Assembly: GCF_004379255.2 (NCBI RefSeq)
Contig: NC_056041.1
Coordinates: 18,569,559-18,633,558 of the forward strand
Source of the DNA: Salvia splendens
Lineage: Eukaryota; Streptophyta; Magnoliopsida; Lamiales; Lamiaceae
Length of the DNA stretch: 64,000 nt
Direction of reading: 5' to 3'
Position numbers and translations under genes: made by a program. Numbering within the stretch: position 1 is the stretch's first letter; every line of letters begins with the position of its first letter. Shown here piece by piece: positions 61,425-64,000 of this stretch. A model generated the notes under the pieces. That model ran no database searches. It worked only from the letters and a program-made list of their open reading frames with translations, and was not told where the DNA came from.

Positions 61425-62884
61425 GTGTCTATTATGAACACCACTATGTCGTAGGATATATCTCCTTGAACATCAATTTGCTCCTTCTCAGTAGGAATTA
61501 CAGAATGAAACGGATCAAATTTAGTTCACAGTTACTCAGTGTCAAAAGGATTTCAATTCCGAAAACCCAACCAACCTTAACTACAGAAGCTCCAGTGGCA
61601 AATTTTTTGCCAAGCTTCTTTGATGCATCATTTAGTTCAACACCTGGCCTTACAAAATGGTATAAAAGTTTCAGAAAGATGGGTTAGATATGATAGTAAA
61701 AGAACATGAAACACCTCCTTACCAAAAAGCTCTAGGCCTTTCACTGTAGTTATGCATTTTCATTTGTTACGGGTCATCTTTTCAATAATAACTTCTTGTT
61801 TCTCCTGTGAAAAAAAATCAGCTGAGTGGCAGATATTACGCGCTAAATTCTATCCTACCAACATAAGAGTACAAGCAATTTTATGAAATACATTCACTGT
61901 AGTACAAGCAATTTTATGAAAACAAATTTTGCAATTTTAACCAGTATAATCATTAACTAGATACAGAGTGTAAATTTATAAGTATCCACCAACTGGCATG
62001 CAATAATTTTCCTTGGATAGGTATGATGCTATCGGTTTCACTACATCAAACAGATACTAACCTGTTAATTATGCTCCTAAAATCCACCAAAAGTTCTTAA
62101 TTCTAGCTTTCAGAAAAATAAACATAATTGTATGGATCTAAACTCTAGTCAATAGACTCAACACCAAACCAGCAAAATAGGTCCTGTGAAAGTGTGAATA
62201 ATATCGAAAATTAAAAGTAAACTAATTTAAACTGTAATCCTTGACTCCTTGTAATCTAAAAAAAAGAAACTACACACAAGCATTCCCTCCATACCTCGCC
62301 ATAATTCCCTTGTAGCCGAAAAGAAGAATGAAACGACAAAATAATGCTAATGTGATTGAGAGCTCACATTCTGAATATTAACCCTTGAAAGCGGAACTCA
62401 AATAAATTAGGTTTACAGTTTAGGGAGGCAAAACTTATTGAAGTAACTAAGAATTATGCATCAATCAGGCACGACGTTCAATCAAAATATATAGACTTTC
62501 CCAGCTTCCAATCACAGATGCAATCACATGAATGTATTATGAGGTACATGTGGAAGGAGCTGAATCCTGCAAACAAATGATGTTTATGTCACGAAGACTT
62601 ACCATAAATCAAGAAGGCAATTAGTGCATAATTGATACTCATTTAATAGGATTGATACATAATTACATTGTCTAGGAATAAATTATTCCCCACCATATGA
62701 GAATGTAAAAGTGACCCTATATCAAGGCTCCCTATCGAATGATTCAATACACAAGAAATATTACAATCTTTCAATAGTTTACCATGTCTGAGAAGAATGA
62801 ATACTAAAAGGCTTACCTTCTTTTTTAATCTTCCCATCCCACCAGGTAGACGTTTGACTTCTTCCTTGGGTTTTGAAGAACCAG
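61425..62884 (-). pseudogene. decayed DENR/density-regulated-protein (SUI1 domain) gene, 3' end missing
   Basis: Four exon-like blocks in order on the minus strand: 62884-62817 (GSSKPKEEVKRLPGGMGRLK), 61804-61723 (EKQEVIIEKMTRNK-stop-KCITTVKGLELF), 61643-61576 (VELNDASKKLGKKFATGASV) and about 61500-61425 (PTEKEQIDVQGDISYDIVVF). Together these are the SUI1/eIF1-like part of DENR, which with MCT-1 recycles 40S ribosomes and aids re-initiation. The Arg codon in TRNKRKC is TGA, the fourth block lacks an AG acceptor, and the last exon is absent. The N-terminal zinc-binding exon (CAVCGLPxEYCE) is not found upstream either. Splice donors GTAAG at two exons survive, so this is a genomic duplicate, not a processed copy. 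Confidence 0.78.
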
Positions 62885-62989
62885 CTGCAACCGAGGTAAG
62901 AAATTCAGCATACATGATACAGAACAGCGCATAATTTAATCATAATCAACAAAGTAAAAACCGAAATGATATCTTAGTCAAATAATTAT

Positions 62990-63230
62990 ATTATGGATGA
63001 AAGGATTTAGATACCGCGTCCATCCTGGAGGTCACGAGTTCGACCCTTGGGAGGCACATCTTGGGGATTAATTTCCCTTGGGGGTGATGGGTTCACTGGC
63101 CTGGACCCAGGAGCTGGGGGAGGCGGCTTGGACCCGTGCTTGGGGGAGGTAGGTGGACTCGTTTGTTCTGAGTCACTTCAGTGGTAGACGGGGAACCATC
63201 GTTGATCCTCCAAAAAAAGAAATTTTTTTT
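62990..63230 (+). mobile_element. tRNA-derived SINE
   Basis: A GC-richer stretch in AT-rich DNA contains GAGTTCGACCC, close to the Pol III B box GGTTCGANTCC, preceded by TACCGCGTCCATCCTGGAGG, then GGGGGTGATGGGTTCACTGGCCTGG and a purine-rich body, and ends CCTCCAAAAAAAGAAATTTTTTTTT. The A box is not clear. I could not define flanking target duplications. Similar sequences are known as plant SINEs; the family was not identified. Confidence 0.6.
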
Positions 63231-64000
63231 TAGAGAGAATTCAAAATATTTTATTGCTACCCCAATAATTTAAGTATGTTATTTATATTATTGAAAAATA
63301 TAAAATATTGTGATACAAATTAAATAATTCAAATTTAATCAAATTATTGCTAAAAATGAATTGCGACTTAAGTTGCAGTAAAATTTGTGAATTGTGATAT
63401 CCTGTGATTTAAACAGTACTCGATGATAAGAAATGAATAGACAAACAAAATGGTGAAATATCAAAGATTTAGTTTTTACAGAATCCACAAATAAATACAA
63501 ACAGAAAAAAATAACATGAGATGGAGCTTCCCTGGTTATTAATATTCTTTGAATCCGATCTCAAACAAAAATCTCTAAATTATTTTCTTAGCCGTGTGAC
63601 TCTAGAGTTGTTAAATTGTGTGAAAACATTTAAATAAAATAACATTTCATTAGACGTTTTTAATCGATTTGGTTCTACCAAGTTCTTGAACTATATGAAA
63701 CAAAATTCATTCAAATTTCACAAAAAAAAGTAACTCAAACAAATACTGTGAAATGTTAGTCGTAGACATACTACATTTTTTGGCAATGCGGATCTCCTAC
63801 TCCGACACTCACAACACAATGTAGTGTTGGGGTAGGAATGGAGTATGAGTGTTGGAGTAGGAGTTCCTTTCCGATTTTTTGGGCCATAAGAAATTATTTT
63901 CCGTAAAATTTCACAAATAACACTTGAATCCTATCAGAAATATTCTAAATATTTGGACACATAATAAGGGGCGTTTGACTAAAATAAAATACAGTTAAAA
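63231..64000. other. AT-rich right edge with a hairpin
   Basis: An 18-base inverted repeat with one mismatch, CTCCTACTCCGACACTCA (63794-63811) and its inverse (63846-63863), encloses a second small inverse repeat. No gene seen to the end of the window. Confidence 0.55.

Overview
This is plant nuclear DNA. Protein genes are split by AT-rich GT-AG introns, a plant-type intronless histone H4 and a plant class A heat-shock factor are present, and the gaps are filled with plant transposons (PIF/Harbinger, Mutator-like, Stowaway-like, a gypsy-type solo LTR, a SINE). The gene content indicates a eudicot, probably an asterid and possibly Lamiales; that rank is an impression, not something the sequence proves.

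Layout. 1-444 (minus): 5' end of a conserved plant gene running off the window. 1515-5550 (minus): a complete 14-exon casein kinase 1 gene. 6.0-20.4 kb: a transposon-rich block with five PIF/Harbinger-family copies or relics (three carrying the Myb/SANT-like protein, one the DDE transposase, one composite), a Mutator-like element that has captured a CHUP1-like gene fragment (Pack-MULE), and a 75-bp tandem array that looks like repeated snRNA-type promoters. 20742-21053 (plus): histone H4. 21.5-22.8 kb (plus): decayed NPR1-like gene. 24344-25413 (minus): heat-shock factor. 26.4-28.5 kb: a Harbinger MITE and a Harbinger element nested in a Stowaway-like element. 29122-34282 (plus): organellar RecA (RECA3-like), 8 exons. 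36.6-57.8 kb (plus): a tandem family of four alpha/beta hydrolase copies, two broken and two with open frames, separated by AT-rich transposons, a 3-kb solo LTR and LTR-retrotransposon debris. 57.9-59.9 kb: a second type of Harbinger element with its own Myb-like ORF. 61.4-62.9 kb (minus): decayed DENR-like gene, followed by a SINE.

How things fit. The host genes are unrelated housekeeping or stress genes that happen to be neighbours. The functional cluster is the hydrolase array, which grew by tandem duplication including promoters, then eroded; coding-exon lengths 83, 122, 165 and 94 are identical in the two open copies. The Harbinger copies share a TTA target duplication and ends, but their two proteins lie in separate copies and nearly every copy is damaged, so transposition would need help in trans. 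The most unusual structure is the array at 19.3-20.0 kb: nine units each with GTCCCACATCG on the minus strand followed 32-34 bp later by TATAAA, matching the element and spacing of plant Pol II snRNA promoters.
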